The notes under the pieces are model-generated. The model saw only the letters and a program-made list of their open reading frames with translations, searched no databases and was not told the origin of the DNA. This document shows, piece by piece, positions 61,661 through 64,000 of a stretch of DNA of 64,000 bases (positions within the stretch are counted from its first letter, which is position 1; every line of letters starts with the position of its first letter). Made by a program: the position numbers and the translations under genes. Source of the DNA: Vibrio rumoiensis (GTDB lineage: Bacteria > Pseudomonadota > Gammaproteobacteria > Enterobacterales > Vibrionaceae); assembly GCF_002218045.2 (NCBI RefSeq), contig NZ_AP018685.1, forward strand, positions 1 to 64,000. Reading direction: 5' to 3'.

Positions 61661-62544
61661 TCCTCAATTTTAAAAGGACTTTGGAAGCTTAGCTTCTCTA
61701 CTTTATATGCAATTTCGTTCAATTATTCGAATTGTCGGCTTACTGCTGGCGTTATTTAGCCTCACTATGTTGGCACCTGCGCTGGTGGCTTTATTTTATC
61801 GGGATGGGGCTGGTGTGCCTTTTGTCACGACCTTTTTTGTGTTGTTCTTCTGTGGTGGCTTATGTTGGTTTCCCAATCGTTATAATAAATCAGAATTAAA
61901 AGCGCGAGATGGCTTCCTGATAGTGGTTTTATTTTGGGTGGTTATCGGTAGTGCAGGGGCGTTACCATTTTGGTTATCTGATGATCCTAATATTTCAGTG
62001 ACGGATTCTTTTTTTGAATCTTTTTCTGCGTTAACGACGACTGGGGCAACGACAATTGTTGGCCTGGATACCTTACCGAAAGCCGTATTATTCTACCGAC
62101 AGTTTTTACAATGGTTCGGAGGGATGGGGATTATCGTCCTCGCGGTGGCTATTTTACCTATACTTGGCATTGGTGGCATGCAGCTATATCGAGCCGAAAT
62201 ACCGGGGCCGGTAAAAGACAATAAGATGACACCACGAATTGCCGAAACCGCAAAAGTGCTTTGGTATATATACTTAAGCCTTACCATTGCTTGTGCGGGA
62301 GCGTTTTGGTTGGCGGGTATGAGCTTATTTGACGCGATCTGTCATAGTTTTTCGACGATTGCTATTGGTGGGTTTTCTACGCATGATGCCAGTATGGGAT
62401 ATTTTAATAGCCCAGTGATTAATATGATCACGGTCGTTTTTCTGCTTATTTCAGCGTGTAACTTCTCACTGCATTTTGCAGCCTTTGCGTCGGGCGGCGT
62501 GCACCCTAAATATTATTGGAAAGATCCAGAGTTTCGCGCTTTTA

Positions 62545-63635
62545 TACCCAATCAACTTGAAGTTGCAGGTTTCAATACTTGAAAGTTATCATTAATTCGA
62601 GACATTAGTGAACTTGCAACTTCAGGTAAAGTCACATCAAAAAATGTATCGATGGCACCCTTAAAGGATGCCTTTGTGGGGAAATATACATTGTTTCTTG
62701 CATGTTCATGCATCACCTTCCACAGTCGCTCAATTGGGTTTAAATTGGGGCTGTAAGGAGGCAAATAATGAAGCTCAATATTCAGCATGGTTGCAAAGTC
62801 TTTGACTAACTGGCTACGGTGATAGCCTGCACCATCTAAAACAATGTGTACTTTTTGTTCTAATGGGTAATGTTCTTTCTTAAGTTTCCAAAGGAAACGA
62901 GCAATATTCTCACTGTTTACCGTGTCGTAATTTTCAACAACCGTGGCTGAAATATTATTTAAGTTTAAAGCACCAATGTAATTTAACCGAGTACGGCTAC
63001 CCGTGGTTTCAATCACTTTATCTTCACCTTTACGGATCCAGCCGTAAGTGATTTTGGTCGCTTGGCTTGGATGCACAGCATCCATAAATAAGATAGGCTC
63101 GCCGCGTTGTTTCAGTTCACGATAATATTCAATGAAAGCGTGTTGAGCTTCAGGGTTAAACTTATGAGGAACACCTTTAGGTTGTTTGTAAGAAAAACCA
63201 TTGTGATGTAGCCATTTGTTCATACCAGCAACCGTATAGGTGACCTGAAATTCAGACTGAACGTAATCAACAATTTGATGAGTATGAAAGTAAGTATTCT
63301 CAGCGAGGTGCTCAATAAGCGCCATTGTTTCCGCTGCATTGAGCTTACTCTGAGAACCGCCATTTTCTGGTGTGAGTTTTTCAGATTTCAAGTAATCATT
63401 GATATGACGAGTAACGGTAGTTTCATGAATTCGCAAAGCTTGCGAAATCATAGAATTTGACCAACCTTCAGACGCAAGCAAGACCGCTTTAATGCGGTCG
63501 CGCACTCGACCATCACGCGCAGAGTCATGCATTCGTTCGAGCTGTTTCTTCTTCTGGTTGGATAATTCTATTTTCATGTTTGTTAGCATGATCCTGTTAA
63601 AAGATAAAATCAAGCATCTTCAATGATCACGGGTA
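62545..63635. mobile_element. IS630-family insertion sequence, 1,091 bp
   Basis: The ends are TACCC...GGGTA, with imperfect inverted repeats (left CCCAATCAACTTGAAGTTGC; right complement CCCGTGATCATTGAAGATGC). The TA at 62543-62544 is duplicated at 63636-63637, the target preference of IS630/Tc1 elements. One transposase ORF fills the element. The intact ends and intact ORF suggest it is still mobile and arrived recently. Confidence 0.9.
62552..63589 (-). CDS. IS630-family transposase
   Basis: 345 residues from ATG 63589; a TTG at 63613 and an ATG at 63577 are alternatives. An N-terminal helix-turn-helix (SNSMISQALRIHETTVTRHI) is followed by the catalytic core with Asp in FMDAVHPSQ, Asp in VLDGAGYHRS and Glu in SPNLNPIERLW. 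Thirty-four residues separate the second Asp and the Glu, the DD34E arrangement of IS630. The stop codon lies inside the terminal repeat. It is antisense to trkH. Confidence 0.93.
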   Translation of the reverse strand: MLTNMKIELSNQKKKQLERMHDSARDGRVRDRIKAVLLASEGWSNSMISQALRIHETTVTRHINDYLKSEKLTPENGGSQSKLNAAETMALIEHLAENTYFHTHQIVDYVQSEFQVTYTVAGMNKWLHHNGFSYKQPKGVPHKFNPEAQHAFIEYYRELKQRGEPILFMDAVHPSQATKITYGWIRKGEDKVIETTGSRTRLNYIGALNLNNISATVVENYDTVNSENIARFLWKLKKEHYPLEQKVHIVLDGAGYHRSQLVKDFATMLNIELHYLPPYSPNLNPIERLWKVMHEHARNNVYFPTKASFKGAIDTFFDVTLPEVASSLMSRINDNFQVLKPATSS

Positions 63636-64000
63636 TATTACGATTCAAGTTCTGTTGTTTTTTTTATGCTTTTCTATCTTACTTTTACACAGTAATGACT
63701 TAACAACATTTGAAACCTTTGATCAGGTATTGTTCCAGACGGTGTCGATCTCGACTACTGCTGGGTTTACCACAACAGGGTTTTCACAATGGCCTCTGTT
63801 TCTTCCTGTGTTATTGCTGTTTTCTTCTTTTATTGGTGGTTGTGCAGGCTCTACGGGAGGAGGCTTGAAAGTGATTCGAGTATTGTTGCTCACACTACAA
63901 GGCGGCCGTGAACTAAAACGTCTTGTCCACCCGAAAGCGGTCTTCCCGATTAAAGTGGGGGGAAAAGCGCTGCCACAACGGGTGGTCGATGCGGTATGGG

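Larger units (their letters stand above)
61707..64000 (+). pseudogene. trkH: trkH, K+ uptake channel gene, disrupted by an IS630-family insertion (3' end beyond window)
   Basis: The 5' part (61707-62544) encodes about 279 residues of TrkH, starting MQFRSIIRIVGLLLALF with the filter regions SALTTTGAT and FSTIAIGGFSTHDAS. The IS element interrupts it after ...DPEFRAF. The frame resumes at 63638 with ITIQVLLFF and contains FIGGCAGSTGGGLKVIR and ELKRLVHPKAV, running off the window. Removing the IS and one TA restores one continuous frame, so no other damage is visible. Low-affinity K+ uptake through this TrkH should be lost unless a second copy exists. Confidence 0.93.

Noticed and set aside
1..64000. 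CRISPR arrays, tRNA or rRNA genes, prophage or integron
   Set aside because: I saw no regularly spaced repeats, no tRNA cloverleaf or rRNA sequence, and no phage or integrase genes other than chromosomal xerC.

Overview
The window is the replication-origin region of the large chromosome of a gammaproteobacterium, most likely Vibrio or a close relative. The evidence is the gene order oriC-mioC-mnmE-yidC-yidD-rnpA-rpmH-(amino-acid ABC transporter)-dnaA-dnaN-recF-gyrB, followed by ibpA-avtA-glyS-glyQ-tusA, together with Vibrio-like protein sequences such as TrkH, LysA and class I CyaA. The species cannot be named from the sequence alone.

Layout. 1-440: oriC with three GATC-headed 12-mers, three perfect DnaA boxes and 15 GATC sites. 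540-4892: minus-strand genes mioC, mnmE, yidC, yidD, rnpA, rpmH. 5114-9274: minus-strand polar amino-acid (cystine-type) ABC importer with a YddA/SbmA-like transporter gene lodged inside it. 9605-15724: plus-strand dnaA-dnaN-recF-gyrB. 15883-24423: pepE, heat-shock ibpA under a sigma32-like promoter and a ROSE-type RNA thermometer, avtA, a K+ channel, glyQS, mntP, tusA. 24440-24701: a MITE-like element. 24913-30162: cyaY and the lptM-lysA-dapF-yigA-xerC-yigB cluster. 30234-39180: a mixed region (DTW tRNA enzyme, lipoprotein, EVE protein, yigL, pldB) that contains an arsR-GAPDH-phosphatase-arsJ arsenate operon and an acyltransferase. 39202-47354: yhhM, yhhN, yhgN, yhhL, rsmD, ftsY-ftsE-ftsX, rpoH. 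47355-47778: a gene-free stretch with an oriC-like density of GATC sites and DnaA boxes. 47779-57379: glpE, glpG, ubiC-ubiA, hemCDXY, cyaA. 57463-60822: fadBA under a FadR-like operator. 61040-64000: yigZ and a trkH gene split by a 1,091-bp IS630-family element.

How the genes work together. Most of the window is core housekeeping: replication initiation (oriC, dnaA, dnaN, recF, gyrB), membrane protein insertion (yidC, yidD, ftsY), lysine/peptidoglycan precursors (lysA, dapF), dimer resolution (xerC), division (ftsEX), heme (hemCDXY), ubiquinone (ubiCA), cAMP (cyaA) and fatty-acid oxidation (fadBA). The heat-shock regulator rpoH and its probable target ibpA are both present. Accessory traits are arsenate detoxification by the ArsJ route, the acyltransferase, the MITE and the IS element.

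The observations most worth checking are the DnaA-box/GATC cluster after rpoH, the ibpA thermometer, the phosphatase inside the ars operon, the hairpin that buries the rnpA start codon, the separation of cyaA from cyaY next to a MITE and an orphan terminator, and the precise IS630 insertion in trkH.
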